From Paralvinella palmiformis (Eukaryota; Annelida; Polychaeta; Terebellida; Alvinellidae), in the NCBI GenBank assembly GCA_025642065.1, contig JAODUP010000274.1:216001-280000 (forward strand): a DNA stretch of 64,000 nucleotides. Reading direction: 5' to 3'. The notes beneath the pieces are model-generated. The model saw only the letters and a program-made list of their open reading frames with translations, ran no database searches and was not told the DNA's origin. A program made the translations under genes and the position numbers. Of the stretch, positions 1 to 11,170 are shown piece by piece; the first letter of the stretch is position 1, and every line of letters begins with the position of its first letter.

Positions 1-23
1 GCCTATCTATGGCGGGGAGCAGA

Positions 24-105
24 TCTGGATCGGCGGACAGGCGTGGGGCGTCTGGTCTGGATCGGCGGACAGGCATGGGGGTGTTCTGGATCGGCGAGCG
101 AGCCC
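24..105. repeat. Short tandem repeat, about 30 bp unit, 3 copies
   Basis: The segment TCTGGATCGGCG recurs at 24, 56 and 85; the first two copies continue with GACAGGC. The third copy is diverged. It may extend left of the window. Confidence 0.75.
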
Positions 106-162
106 TCGTTGTTTATTTGTCTGAAAATAATATTTATTTTAACTTGAATTTCGCGCTGCCTC

Positions 163-179
163 AACGCCGCCTAGTGGCA
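163..179 (-). promoter_or_regulatory. CTCF-like motif
   Basis: Read on the minus strand this is TGCCACTAGGCGGCGTT, close to the bilaterian CTCF core CCASYAGRKGGCRS with one mismatch. Seen by eye; no matrix score was computed. Confidence 0.4.
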
Positions 180-292
180 TTGTTATTGTATTTGTTGGTG
201 TTATTCTTATTTTTATCAATGGGGGTGGTCTTCAGTCCTGGAGGGAGGATTGGGCCATTTATGGTGAATTTTGTTGGTCAGTGTTATTGTAT

Positions 293-296
293 ATGC

Positions 297-339
<43 letters not shown>
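293..339. repeat. (CG)n(GT)n microsatellite
   Basis: A GC-alternating run passes directly into GT-alternating sequence. Alternating purine-pyrimidine DNA of this kind can adopt Z-DNA. It generates a spurious open frame on the plus strand. Confidence 0.95.
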
Positions 340-1300
340 GACGAATGCTTCTGGGGCGATAAATTATTTGTGGCGAACCCCGACGTGTAGCAGTTGGTTA
401 AGTAATTGTTGGATACGATATAATAAGAACATTGTTCGCCGAGTGTGAGGCTTGTTGTCGTGTTGCTAGGTAACGAAAGGAAGCGAACCGCTCATTTCCG
501 GTGAGCTCTGGGGCACCTGTTGAGTTAACGAATATGTATGTGTCGGTGTGTGTGTGTGCATCCAAGCGCGCGCATGCGCGTGTCTGTGCATGGAACTTAC
601 CTAACAAAAAGGGGCCAGCCTGGGTCAAGGTGTCTTCGGTTTATCTTCGGGAGTGAAAGATCTCGTGGTCTCTTCCTGTTTTAGGGAAACTCTAATTACC
701 ACAAGTGAAAACACCATCAGTCAGCGGTATCACTAATCTCCACAGGAATCGCTACGAACACCGCGGAAGTTTTTGTAACCGGATCTCGCCGTATATACAC
801 AAATCCGGAAATCATTCGCCGACTGTTGGTCATTCCGGATCTGACCTGGTCGGCAGTGATTGGTTTCGGTCAGGTATCGATGTCCTCTTGCCTTTCCTTT
901 GATCCCGAGATTCCGAATCGTCAGCTCCCGGCGCCTCGATGTCACCCGATCTGGATCCGGCGATGAGTGGTTAACTGAGGTGGTCGCTGATTAGCGCCAC
1001 CTGGTGACGGACACTTTCCGGATTTGTCGTTGTTAAATATAATGGCTAAATGAAATCAGCGGATGTTAGTAATTTAATTAATAATTATTTTGCTCAATGA
1101 TCATAATTGTTATAGATTTTTGCGTTGGTTTCACTGAGCCAATTCCGGTTTCTCAGTTCCGGATCTGTTCATTTCGGTAGCTCCGGTTCCGATTCAGCCA
1201 GTTAATTCCTTGTACTGATGTCTGATATGAATACGTCATGAATACAGGATGTGTTAAGTAATGAGAATAGAAACACATTTGGAGAGGAGCCGTGGAGACT
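340..1300. other. Unique DNA without a recognisable gene
   Basis: No coding signal was found. The stretch 770-1180 repeats CCGGAT/ATCCGG elements (near 779, 804, 833, 949, 1015 and 1159), two of them as TTCCGGATCTG. These resemble ETS-type cores. A CTCF-like site lies at 993-1007. Confidence 0.5.
993..1007 (-). promoter_or_regulatory. CTCF-like motif
   Basis: The minus strand reads TCACCAGGTGGCGCT, which matches the CCAGRKGGCRS core very well. It lies in unique sequence between repeats. Confidence 0.5.
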
Positions 1301-1305
1301 ATAAG

Positions 1306-1324
1306 CCCCCCCCCCCTCTACACA

Positions 1325-1356
<32 letters not shown>

Positions 1357-1400
1357 AAACCAAGCACACACACACATGCACACAAACGCACACACACGCG
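1306..1400. repeat. Poly-C followed by (CA)n microsatellite
   Basis: An 11-base C run is followed by TA-interrupted CA repeats to about 1400. It gives spurious frames on both strands. Confidence 0.95.
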
Positions 1401-1591
1401 TAAGACATTTTGCTCCAAGATAGTCGTAAACTCTAGTGTTTTATGATAAATTGATTATGATACATATTTGTGCGAAAAATGTATAAATGTCGAATATCTA
1501 CAGAAGTGAGATATATTTAATATCGTTAACGTTCGGTTACACTCGCCAGGACGTACGTTTTCGTTTAGCTGTCAGTAATAATACATTATCA

Positions 1592-1615
1592 TATTTTTTT
1601 TTTTGGGGGGGGGGG
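1592..1615. repeat. Poly-T/poly-G junction
   Basis: Twelve T bases pass directly into eleven G bases. The rest of 1400-1930 is AT-rich unique DNA with no gene visible. Confidence 0.95.
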
Positions 1616-1929
1616 TTGTCTGTACAGTTACTTCGAATAGTTTCCACAATATGATATTTAATTTACACAATTTATTCTCCTCCATCCCAGAGATCAAAGG
1701 GGGCAGCTTTTTATATCTGGATCCGGTCCATTTTATACGGAGAGATATTTAGAGCTGTGATCCGGACAAGGTTTATCAGTATTGGAGATGAGAGTTTCCT
1801 ATCACTTTGATGAACTTGTTATATAGTTTGTGTTTAATGTCAGTGTTCTAGGGTGAAGATAATATCGGCATTTGTGTTTGTTTGATGAAGATAGTGGTTC
1901 ACCTTGTATGTTTTGTATTTCGATATTTT

Positions 1930-1970
1930 CGTGTGTGCGTGCGTGCGTGCGTGCGTGCGCGCGCGCGTGC

Positions 1971-2002
<32 letters not shown>
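1930..2002. repeat. (CGTG)n(GC)n(GA)n compound microsatellite
   Basis: Three simple-repeat blocks are fused: GTGC tetramers, CG alternation, then GA dinucleotides. Confidence 0.95.
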
Positions 2003-2156
2003 CGCTTACCTTTCGGACGTGATATTTCCTTTGTCACCTGTCATTCTCCTCTGTATACATAATGGCTTCCTTATCAGATAGATAAAAGGGAAAGGATCCT
2101 GACTTAATCACAATCTGATAACATAAATCTCATAGGAAATCTGTCTCTAATCAAGT

Positions 2157-2206
2157 GATATATATATATATATATATAATATATATACATAAATATATAT
2201 ATATAA
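2157..2206. repeat. (TA)n microsatellite
   Basis: Interrupted TA repeat. The flanks 2010-2150 and 2210-2390 are AT-rich unique DNA. Confidence 0.9.
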
Positions 2207-2479
2207 TGGAATAATTACAATATGGTGTCTTTATCTTCTATTAAATATACTATCATATACTAAAATCGTTATCTGTTTTCAGTAAATGATAAGATGTATA
2301 CTTTAATGGTAAGGAAGGGTCTCATGTTATTATGTGAATAAAATATAAAGTATGTGTTGTTATTTGCGGGTAAAATCCGAGATATGGAAATTAGGAGGGG
2401 GGGGGGGCGAAGGGACGAGATTACCGTATAGGCAAATGTTCGGGTCTCTACAAGGTTGAAATTGCATCTGTATGTCTCC

Positions 2480-2536
2480 GTGTGTGCGTGTGTGCGTGTG
2501 TGTGTGTGTGCGCGCGCGCGCGTGTGTGTGTGTGTG
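2480..2536. repeat. (GT)n(GC)n(GT)n compound microsatellite
   Basis: A CG-alternating core is enclosed by GT repeats. The unique DNA to 3040 holds AAGATGGCTGCC at 2613 (YY1-like) and a perfect hairpin ACACCTGG/CCAGGTGT at 2984-3002; no gene is seen. Confidence 0.9.
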
Positions 2537-3038
2537 GCTATAGCGTAGATGTTTGTTTGCGTGTTTCTGCCCGTACCCGTATCCGTTTCCGTTTTCCAGT
2601 TAATTCCCGTCCAAGATGGCTGCCGTCTTCGTGAGACTCGTTTATGGTAGATGTTTATCTCGTACGGGGATTGACCGTTGTTTGTTGACATAAACAACAA
2701 ACTGCTATGTAAAGTCAATATTTATCTACCTAACATAATAACGGCTTGGGTACAAGATGAGTCGGACATGGACAATTATCGGCCAATTAACGCTAATTAA
2801 CACCGGAGGGGGGGGACATCGGGACACGTGAGATATATGCCATTTGTTAGTTGATTCGATCAATAACAACAGTCCGTCCGTCGGTATGTATAAGTATGAC
2901 GATGTGTGGATTTTTGGTAGGTAAAGGTTTAATTAAAAGATAAAATCTCCCTGTTTTAAGTTGGAAGAAAGCCGTTTGATCTACACCTGGTTTCCAGGTG
3001 TGGCGTACCGGTGAGATTTGTTCGATCACCCACTAAGT

Positions 3039-3041
<3 letters not shown>

Positions 3042-3075
<34 letters not shown>

Positions 3076-3085
3076 GTGTGTGTGT
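3042..3085. repeat. (GT)n microsatellite
   Basis: GT repeat with one GC interruption. Confidence 0.95.
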
Positions 3086-3214
3086 TAAGATGTATGTATA
3101 TGACGATATAGTGATATTGTCTATACGTCCATAAAATTCTTTCATGAATAAGTTCATCATTCACAAACGTAAACATTGGACTATTAACTTTTAAATCCAT
3201 TCACGAATCAATTC

Positions 3215-3313
3215 ATCCATAAACCTATACATCCATAAACCTATACATCCATAAACCTATACATCCATAAACCTATACATCCATAAACCTATACATCCAT
3301 AAACCTATACATC
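3215..3313. repeat. 16-bp minisatellite, about 6 copies
   Basis: The unit ATCCATAAACCTATAC is repeated almost perfectly head to tail. Degenerate related sequence (ATTCATCCATAAA) leads in from about 3190. Confidence 0.95.
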
Positions 3314-3440
3314 CACATTCCAAAACATTCAACTATAGACCTATGCACGAATATTATATCTCAGGGCGGCTCTTAAAATACACCCTCCCCCCGCTAAAAC
3401 ACCCCCCCCCCCCATACACATGATGACTGATGGGACGTTG

Positions 3441-3714
3441 CGCCTCTCAGCATGGAAAGTCGCTTCTCTGGAATCAGTCCAGTGATTAATTGTCTTGAGG
3501 TGGTATTCATGATTCACGATTGTGAATCCTTGTGCCATTGCCTCCTCTCACGCTCCCCCCTCTCTCTCACTTAAACACTTACGCACGCACGCACACGCAC
3601 ACAGAGCGGGAGAGAGGGGTTCTATCTGTCATATGTCTGAATCATGACTATCCCTATAACATCACAAAGACTGAATGCACACGCCCGCGCACACACACAC
3701 ACACGCGCGCACAC

Positions 3715-3745
<31 letters not shown>
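3441..3745 (+). repeat. Dispersed (AC)n-flanked repeat, diverged copy
   Basis: The stretch contains TCTCAGCATGGAAAGTCG, then a degraded TGATTAAT core, then GATTCACGATTGTGAATCC and TGTGCCATTGCC, the landmark order of the family seen at 5.6, 6.4 and 49.3 kb. It ends in (ACGC)n/(AC)n/(AG)n simple repeats. Confidence 0.6.
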
Positions 3746-4195
3746 CCATATAACTCTTCTAAGGGACCGACTAAATGCCACCTAATATTTCTCTCTTATA
3801 AAATATCCACATCTAGCCGTCAATTCCTTTGATGTTCTGACCTTGACGTCCACAGGTATGTTAAATTAATTCAAACCATTAAGTCTTCTAGTTGATGTAG
3901 AACAGAGGAAATCCGCCCCTAGGCCGGTGTGACGACGAATACATACACAACTCATTGCTGGGTTAATGTACTTAATTTAAACACAGTGGAAGGTCTGATT
4001 ACGCAGTTCGGGAGCCAGCGAGTGCTTCGCAAAGAGCAATAACGACAGTCGATTAAATGCCAGTCATTTGAATAGATTTGCATATTTGATTGGAGGTGAA
4101 GTGTTTTAATTCCCAGAGTAAACAAGTCGATTTTAGTGCCCTTTACTGCTGAGTTGTGGCACGTAGGTAAATCAGCGCACATTTTCAGCTGTCGT

Positions 4196-4290
4196 GGAAC
4201 GCTGGCCAGCGGCGTGTTGGAGTAAAATACACCAGGTCTCGGGTTCGAATCTCACTCGGTCAGCTCGTCCATAGAACGTTCACCTGAAAC
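4196..4290 (+). repeat. tRNA-derived SINE fragment
   Basis: A pol III B-box (GGGTTCGAATCTC) follows an A-box-like GCTGGCCAGCGGCG. No acceptor stem is formed, so it is a SINE head or remnant rather than a tRNA gene. Confidence 0.5.
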
Positions 4291-4434
4291 TGACAAGTTG
4301 GTACCGCGTGCATCCCGATTTGATGGAATAGCTATTAGCGAGAAGGGTAACATCCGGTATGCTCCCCGGGGAATTGAGGATGTGGTAGGATTGTACATGA
4401 AAACATCCATGAAGTCTGTTCAGAATCGAATCTC

Positions 4435-4810
4435 CCTGTCGTTTCCTCTGTCAAGCCCTCTACCAATTCTTTTATCAGTAAACCGATCGGTTCCTCTATC
4501 AACCTCTCTACCTCTATCAGTAAACCGATCCTCTATCAACCTGTCTATCAGTTCCTCTTTCAGCCTCATCCTCTCGTCATCTCTAAGCCGCCGAGCCTAC
4601 CAGTTCCTCTGTTAGTTCCTCTTTCACTGTCAGCATCGCCACGAGTCCCTCATTCAAAATGAGGGACCATAGCTTCCCATTCAGCCCACCTCATCACCCT
4701 CCCTGTCGATTCCTCTTTCAGCCTCCCATCCCGTCCATCTCGGTAATAGTTCGTCAATCAGCCCGCCCACCGGTTCCTCTATCTATGCCTCAATCAGCCT
4801 CCTCTATCAG
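4435..4810. repeat. Degenerate CCTCTATCAG tandem repeat
   Basis: Variants of CCTCTATCAG and GTAAACCGATC recur at irregular spacing. It looks like an old, eroded minisatellite and is the source of a Ser/Leu-rich open frame. Confidence 0.6.
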
Positions 4811-5069
4811 CTTTCCGTGTTCGTAGACCAGTGCTCGCTATAGGTAATAGATGGACTATTAGAGGTGATTAATGTCTGTTCTTGTTGTTGTCCTCTCTCT
4901 GGATCAGATCCCTGTTGGTGTCCGTAGCATTATGTTTAATTATAGAAAGGTCGTCGGTAATTGGAGTAAAAGTCGGATGTTTGTGACATCTCTCGGTGGG
5001 GGATGGGGGGGGGGTGGTTGGTGTCCTTATGCCGTGGTTACGATATGTAGTGATGTCGATATTCGCTGG

Positions 5070-5500
5070 TGACGTTATGCGGTGGTGACGATTCGTAGTG
5101 GTGACGATATGTAATGGCGACGTTATGTGATGGCGATGATATGAGGCGGTGACGTTATGTAGTGTTTACTATACGTAGTGTTGACGATATGTAATAATGA
5201 CGATATGTAATAATGATGTTGCGTAGTATTGATGTTATGTAGTGGTGACTTGATGCAGTAGTGAGGTTACGCAGTGGTGACGATTTGTAAAAGTGACGAT
5301 TTGTAATAGTGACGATTTGTAATAGTTACGATTTGTAATAGTTACGATTTGTAATAGTTACGATTTGTAATAGTGGCGACGTTCTGTAGTAGTGACGTTA
5401 TGTATTGATGATTATATGTCGTTGTGACTTGAATATATATATAATATGACGGTCACGTTATTTAGTGACGTCACGTTATTTAGTGACGTCATTATATAAC
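5070..5500. repeat. Degenerate GTGACGATATGTAAT array
   Basis: Units of roughly 16 bp resembling GTGACGATTTGTAATA are diverged at the edges and nearly perfect at 5276-5375. Two copies of CACGTTATTTAGTGACGT follow at 5454-5490, which also carry TGACGTCA-like CRE cores. Confidence 0.8.
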
Positions 5501-5561
5501 TGTTGATGTTTTATTCGGGTTTTTCCTGATAATATTTAGCGACTAAGGGAGAAGGGACTGT

Positions 5562-5745
5562 TGAGATATTACCCCTGTCTCAGCATGAAAAAGTGGCAAG
5601 TCTGGATTCAGTACCCTGAAGAATCGTCCAGAGTTTGAATTCACGCTTTAAGATTTGTTGTGCCGGTACCTTTTTCTACCCGGCTAGAACACGCACGCAT
5701 GCACGCATGCATGCACACGCGCGCACAGACACACACCACACACAT
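5562..5745 (+). repeat. Dispersed (AC)n-flanked repeat copy
   Basis: Landmarks in order are GTCTCAGCATGAAAAAGTGG, TCTGGATTCAGTACCCTGAA, GAATCGTCCAGAGTTTGAAT, TTGTGCCGGTACCTTTTTCT and CTAGAACACGCACGC, running into a CATG/CAC microsatellite. It shares TCTGGATTCAGT and CGTCCAGAGTTTGAATTCACG-type blocks with the copy at 6.4 kb. Confidence 0.85.
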
Positions 5746-5784
5746 CTACAATTCCAAGTTGCTAGAAACAGAGCGTTCCAATAT

Positions 5785-5836
5785 GTGTGTGTGTGTGCGC
5801 GCGCGCGCGCGCGCGTTTGTTTGTGTGTGTGTGTGT
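5785..5836. repeat. (GT)n(GC)n(GT)n microsatellite
   Basis: Symmetric compound repeat just downstream of the previous element. Confidence 0.95.
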
Positions 5837-5965
5837 CAACGTCGACGTTCGACGGCAGACACCCGTCTCTGCTCTCGAAGTCGGAGATCTTTCATTGTCG
5901 TACGGAGCTTCACACGTCATTGTGGACCGGAAGGCACTCCTATTGACTGTCCTCAAAATGTCCTC

Positions 5966-6027
5966 AACACAATACACAACACAATACACAACACAATACA
6001 CAACACAATACACAACACAATACACAA
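5966..6027. repeat. 12-bp minisatellite, 5 copies
   Basis: The unit AATACACAACAC is repeated perfectly. The adjoining 6030-6280 is unique AT-rich DNA. Confidence 0.95.
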
Positions 6028-6282
6028 CATAATTACAGACACACAACGAGTACAACAATCTAAAAGACAATACGAAAAGGCAGAAAATCAAGAAAACGAA
6101 ATAAAAATGACGTCAATTTTTATGATAGATAATTTAAACGATAAAACATGATTCATGTCTGTGTTATCTCAGGTGTAAATATTCAATTACAGACGAAAGT
6201 AACCGTCTCACATTTTAACCAGGATTTTGGTCTGCAATCAGATTTATGTCATATGTTTTTTTGGCAGGAAAACCTAATCTGT

Positions 6283-6482
6283 GTGTGCTTGCGTGCGTGC
6301 GTGCGTGTGTGCGTGTGTGCGTGTGTGCGTGCGTGCGTGTGTGCGTGCGTGACTGGTGAGACATTACACATGTCTCAGCAAGAAAAGTCGCCACTCTGGA
6401 TTCAGTCCCCTGAAGAAACGTCCAGAGTTTGAATTCACGGTTCGAGATTCTCTGTGCCTGTGCCTTATTATACACAGCTAAA

Positions 6483-6521
<39 letters not shown>
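6283..6521 (+). repeat. Dispersed repeat flanked on both sides by microsatellites
   Basis: A (GTGC)n/(GT)n block (6283-6353) precedes GTCTCAGCAAGAAAAGTCGCC, TCTGGATTCAGTCCCCTGAA, ACGTCCAGAGTTTGAATTCA, GATTCTCTGTGCCTGTGCC and CAGCTAAAACAC, followed by (AC)n(AG)n. It is the best-preserved copy of its subfamily. Confidence 0.9.
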
Positions 6522-6524
<3 letters not shown>

Positions 6525-6549
6525 GGTATATACGGTTTTGTATATAGAA

Positions 6550-6835
6550 TTTGTATATATTATGTTTTGTCTTGTTGACCTGACAGAATGTCACATCGAG
6601 AGATTTAAGCCATCTGAAGTACGTTTGCTGTATTCGCTGACGTTATTCTATGTTGTGTTGTGTTAAGAGCGATGACTAAATATTATAATTTATACTCAAG
6701 TATTGTCAGTTTGTTGATGATGGTAGGTCTGATATGATTGTTTATACGACAGATGGCGCTCTTTGTGTGAGATTGTTTTAAGAAAAATGTCTGACGGTGA
6801 AATGTAGACGATGTTCGCTTGGTTGATTTTGGTAA
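6550..6835. other. Unique DNA without a gene; one CTCF-like core
   Basis: Nothing coding is visible. CGACAGATGGCGCTC at 6747-6761 fits the right half of a CTCF site. Confidence 0.35.
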
Positions 6836-6876
6836 TGGTGGTGGTAGTGGTGATGGTAGTGGTGATGGTAGTGGTG
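6835..6876. repeat. (GGTGATGGTAGT)n repeat
   Basis: Three near-perfect GGTGATGGTAGT units. Confidence 0.9.
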
Positions 6877-6949
6877 TTGTGGCTTATCTTCTGACTTTGG
6901 TAATGATGATGTTATTTTTCTTGATACACTGACTAATATCTTTGTTTGG

Positions 6950-6950
6950 T

Positions 6951-6992
<42 letters not shown>

Positions 6993-7107
6993 CCTTCCCC
7001 CTCTCTCCCTCTCCCCCCTCTCCCCCTCTCCCCCACCCCCTCTCTCTCTGCTCTCTCCCTTGCCACCCCCTCTCCCCCCTCTCTCTCTCGCCTATCCCCC
7101 CCTCTCT
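6950..7107. repeat. Long polypyrimidine tract
   Basis: About 155 bases contain almost only C and T: (CT)n then CCCCTCTC-type blocks. Such homopurine-homopyrimidine tracts with mirror symmetry can form triplex DNA. Overlapping SLSLSL/RERERE frames are artefacts. Confidence 0.95.
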
Positions 7108-7309
7108 CAATCTTGTATTTCTACACGCGTGTACCCGCATGTGCGATTGCGTGCGTGAGGAATTACGATTATATAATCAAAAGTAAGCTATCATATCTAT
7201 TGAAGTCCCCCAGACAGATACTCTGTGTTAACCTCGATCTGGAGATCTGATATAGTGTAACGTATCTGTGTACGTGCGTACGTGCATGCTCGCGTACGTG
7301 TATATAGGT

Positions 7310-7685
7310 GTGTGCGCGTGTGCGCGTGTGTGTGTGTGTGTGTGAATGTGTGTGTGGTAAGTCACAAAGTTAATGACATGTCACAACAATTTAGAAGGTC
7401 AACACTGACATTTCAGTTAAATCGCATACGTTATACACTTGGAGAGAGGGACAGTTACATTAGATCGGTGATGGTAGGTAGTAGTCAGTGGGTGGCTAAT
7501 GGGTAGTGTGGGTGGTGTTCTGTTGGGAGGTTCTGAGAGATGTAGTCCCGTATACAATGACCATTATTTCGGAGTATCCGTGAAGTGTCTTAAGTGCCGA
7601 AATTTCGTTTAGTCTTAACGAGTGAGGCGTGTTATATGGTACCACTTATTGAGTGGACAGGCCACACACACATGAGGGGAAAGGA

Positions 7686-7719
<34 letters not shown>

Positions 7720-7775
7720 TTCTCGCTCTCTCTCTCTCTACTTCTCTCTGTGTGTGCGTGTGTGTACGTGTGCGT
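7310..7775. repeat. Two simple-repeat blocks with unique DNA between
   Basis: (GT)n at 7310-7355 and (AT)n(CT)n(GT)n at 7687-7775. The 330 bases between them show no gene. Confidence 0.85.
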
Positions 7776-8171
7776 GCGTGTATTCCCATCTTTTAACACC
7801 GACAATTGAAATCAATCACTACCTGTCCCATCTCTCTCCTATTCACCATTTTACGGCTGCCCCACAACACTAACGCCGTCCTTCATCTTGTGATTAAAAA
7901 CAATATCACCGTCTAGAGAGCCGACCTCTGTACATTATCTCCACAATGGTCTGGTTGCTGAAGGTTTGATGTCTGTACAAAGGCTACATTGTTAAACCAG
8001 GGACACACGCAGCAGCCTCGAGGCCCACTCTGGACACTGTGTCGAAGGCTTTCTCTCTCTCTCTGTGTTCACTCTGCACTGTGTCAACGGCTTGTTTGAT
8101 GTACACTGGACAGGACTTGTCATTGGTTCTAAACAATGAATGTTGTATGGCGGCCAGCATGTGTATTTTAA

Positions 8172-8172
<1 letters not shown>

Positions 8173-8222
<50 letters not shown>

Positions 8223-8232
8223 CGTATATATA
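8173..8232. repeat. (GT)n(GC)n(TA)n microsatellite
   Basis: A long pure GT tract ends in GCGCGC and TATATA. The preceding 7800-8170 and following 8240-8490 are unique and show no gene. Confidence 0.95.
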
Positions 8233-8488
8233 TTATGTGTGTGTATGTGTTTTATAAAGATATTTAAGGCGCTGGCACAGGTGTTATACTTTCATTCAAA
8301 CAACAATTATAACCCCAGGATGCATATAGAAACACACAGGCACAGAACATCAACATATCTAAACATCCGTTGAGACCTCTCCCTCCTTAAATCTAAACAT
8401 AAATATGTGTGTGTGTTTTACATATAATAAAGGCTTGGGCACAGATTTTCGTCATGTTTCTAAATGATCGCTACCTGAATAGAAAACA

Positions 8489-8490
<2 letters not shown>

Positions 8491-8535
<45 letters not shown>
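8491..8535. repeat. (TA)n microsatellite
   Basis: Pure TA repeat. Downstream 8540-9040 is unique; it holds a hairpin AACCGAAA/TTTCGGTT near 8620-8650 and no recognisable gene. Confidence 0.95.
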
Positions 8536-8536
<1 letters not shown>

Positions 8537-9224
8537 TGAGACCAATGCTTATACTGAAATGTAGCTGTAATTCTATTACTTCAGAGGAAAGCAGCAGCGA
8601 TGGCAGATATTTCACTGAACCGAAAATAGCACGACAAGTTTCGGTTGTAAAAAGCTTTTTTTCAGTTGCATGTGCCTTATTGTTGTCCGCCTAATGACTA
8701 CCCTAATATACCATAATTATGATATGAACATAAGAGAATGTTTGTTATTAAATGTTACTGTGCTTTGTGAATCATCCATCCTTGCCGACCAAAAAACATT
8801 ATCAGTTCGTGAATAAGCGTGTAAACATGGTGAGCACTTGTTCGTACCGAGTTGAAACATGCGACCTTTACCAGACGGTAGACCTGGGGCAATTTATATT
8901 AAAGCTTTATGGGCGTATTAACTTAAAAAAACCTCTTCTTTGCTGTAAAGATTGTCCGTATGATGTCAGAGACCAGAGTGGCAGTTTCAAAATACGATTC
9001 TTTCAGGCTGGGGTATATTTTGGGGACTTCTTATATGGAAGTGTGTGTGTGTATGTGTGTGTATGTTAGAGGGGGGGGGGGCGAGTTTCGGCCCGTTCTG
9101 TTACGTAACCAATAGGGGCCAGACCTTAGCATTGCTTTATTAATAAACACAAAATATGATATTCATCTTTTTTTTTTTAAACAGAGTTAACACCCAACCA
9201 CAGTTTAGCCCTTGTAATAGATTA

Positions 9225-9640
9225 CAGCCTCTATGGCATAGTTGATGAGACTAAGAGTGTGGGACTTTCTTATACTCATGGTCATACTGTGGAGGAGGTC
9301 GGAAGTTCGAATTCCAACCGTGGCACTATGGCATAGGAGGAGTTTGTTCCTCCAACCAGGCAACTGGCAGCGTTTTCTCCGCCGAATATGACATACGTTG
9401 TTAATTCTAAATTCGTTTAGAATTAGTCCCCGTCGTGAAGCAGCAAATTACAGACCATATCCTTATAATGGGACACCAGGAGAGCAAGTCTGTGTTCCTC
9501 TTGTGCACCATCTCTGCCGTCTGACTCCTGAATCGCCGGACTGAAGTGGATGTTAAAGTCTCCACCGAGAACGTAAAACACTCGATTAGAAACCTTAAGC
9601 TCGGCTCCAGCATCTCCGTGTCGACGGATGGGAATTCTTA
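9225..9640 (+). repeat. tRNA-derived SINE-like element, diverged
   Basis: A tRNA-like head (A-box region TGGCATAGTTGATG near 9235, B-box-like GAAGTTCGAATTCC near 9302) is followed by a body that shares a module with the full-length SINE at 47.25 kb: GCCGTCT, CTGAAT, GTTAAA, a conserved ACGTAAAACACTC and CGGCTCCA..TCTCCGT in the same order (9515-9630 against 47386-47500). It abuts the L2 fragment. Boundaries are approximate and no target-site duplication was found. Confidence 0.55.
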
Positions 9641-9679
9641 CGGCTTACACCAACGACATAATGTTACCGATGTTCATCA

Positions 9680-10943
9680 AACATACTATACACTTTTGAC
9701 ACCATTGATTATTCTGTTCTTCTAGATCGCTTCTCTGATTGGTATGGCACATCAAGCGCAGCACTCACTTGGATACGCTCCTTCTTAATAAATAGGTTTC
9801 AATCAATAAAAATAAGAAAATGTTTTTCAAAGGCAGCGCCTTTGTTTTGCGGTGTTCCTCAGGGCTCTGTTCTTGGACCACTACTGTTTGCTTTGTATAC
9901 CTCAGCACTAAGCTCACTTTTTCACAGCCACAACTAAGACCATCATTTATATGCAGATGACACCCAAGTATACATATCTTTATCTACAGCAGACACTGAT
10001 GTTTCCTTAAACAACTTGGCGACTGTCTCAGTGATATCTCTGGCTGGATGACAAACAATAAACTTGGGTTAAAGCCAACAAAACAGATTTCATCATTATA
10101 GGTACATCCAGACAAGGCAGCAAACTTATTCATTTCTTCCCTACGAACATCCTTAGTCATAGCATCATCCCATCAGATACTGTACCTAATCTTGGTGTTA
10201 CATTTGATAGCGATTTTAATTTCAGAAGGCATATTTCTCTGACATGTCGCTCCTGCTTCTATCATATTCGTGACCTTCGCCGTATTCGGGGCTATATTTC
10301 TCTTTCAGTCGTCAAAACCATTGCTACGGCCCTCATTACTAGTAGGCTTGATTACTGCAACTCTCTTCTTTATAGCATTGCATCTAAGGATATTCTAAAA
10401 CTTCAGTGTGTTCAAAACTGCTTAGCTATAGGGTTGTCACACCGTCTCCCCAGTTTTCTCATTCTGTCCCACTTCTAAATTCTCTTCACTCGCTTCCTGC
10501 TCAATCTTGCATCATTTTCAAACTCAGTACCATCGCCTATCAAACTCTTTCTTCTGGAGAACCTACATATATCTATTTTCCATGCTTTCTTTACCACCCA
10601 AGCCCAGAGAACTCCGTTCATCTGGTTTTCATTTGTTGTCTGTTCCCAGGGTTAAAACTCATGCTCGGACTCGTGCTTTTTCAGTTGCTGTCCCTATTCT
10701 TTGGCATTCACTCGCTGAACATGTTAAGTCATCAAATATTTCTTTCCGTCACCATTTGAAAACTCACCTCTTCAGACTCGCTTATCCTTCCCAAGTTTCC
10801 TTCCCATCTGATCATTGTTGATGAACTTTGCATCTTAACCGGACTATGAGTTTGCCCAACCCCTGTACTAGGTGCGTCACTGACACTCGATTCTTTTCGG
10901 GGATATTGACGCTATAGAAGTTTTGTAATTATTATTATTTTTA
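9680..10943 (+). pseudogene. 5'-truncated, frame-broken L2-clade LINE reverse transcriptase
   Basis: This is the only recognisable protein-coding relic in the window. Translating 9680-10820 across frames shows classical non-LTR reverse transcriptase blocks: FDTIDYSVLLDRF near 9700, GVPQGSVLGPLLFALY at 9851-9898, LYADDTQVYISL at 9947-9982 (the YADD catalytic motif is intact), NLGVTFDSDFNF near 10190, a CNSLLYSI block near 10360 and a C-terminal LLSVPRVKTHARTRAFSVA block near 10640, ending in HLFRLAYP. It is broken by an in-frame TAA at 9935 and by apparent frameshifts near 10030, 10085, 10425 and 10565. The 3' end (GACGCTATAGAAGTTTTGTA then ATT repeats, 10907-10943) resembles the short terminal repeat of L2/CR1 elements. 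The endonuclease domain and first ORF are missing, as expected for 5' truncation. Confidence 0.93.
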
Positions 10944-11101
10944 GTCATATATCAGTAGAAAAACTGATGCCGAAGCACACCTGGAATTTACTGATTCCTA
11001 GTTCAGCCGTGAAACAGACACGGGCTTATAAAAGGACATGATATGTTAGAGCCTACTTCGTGCTGCTGCACTGTCCGATGAGTTATTGTTGAAGGTCGTC
11101 G

Positions 11102-11104
<3 letters not shown>

Positions 11105-11167
<63 letters not shown>
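11105..11167. repeat. (AT)n microsatellite
   Basis: Pure AT repeat of about 62 bases, between unique stretches. Confidence 0.97.

Positions 11168-11170
<3 letters not shown>

Noticed and set aside
5660..6151. 163-codon frame across (GC)n and the 12-bp minisatellite
   Set aside because: Mostly microsatellite and minisatellite translation (RARARA, NTIHNTIH).
9407..9613. Minus-strand 68-codon ORF upstream of the LINE
   Set aside because: Lies within the SINE-like element and has no recognisable motif.
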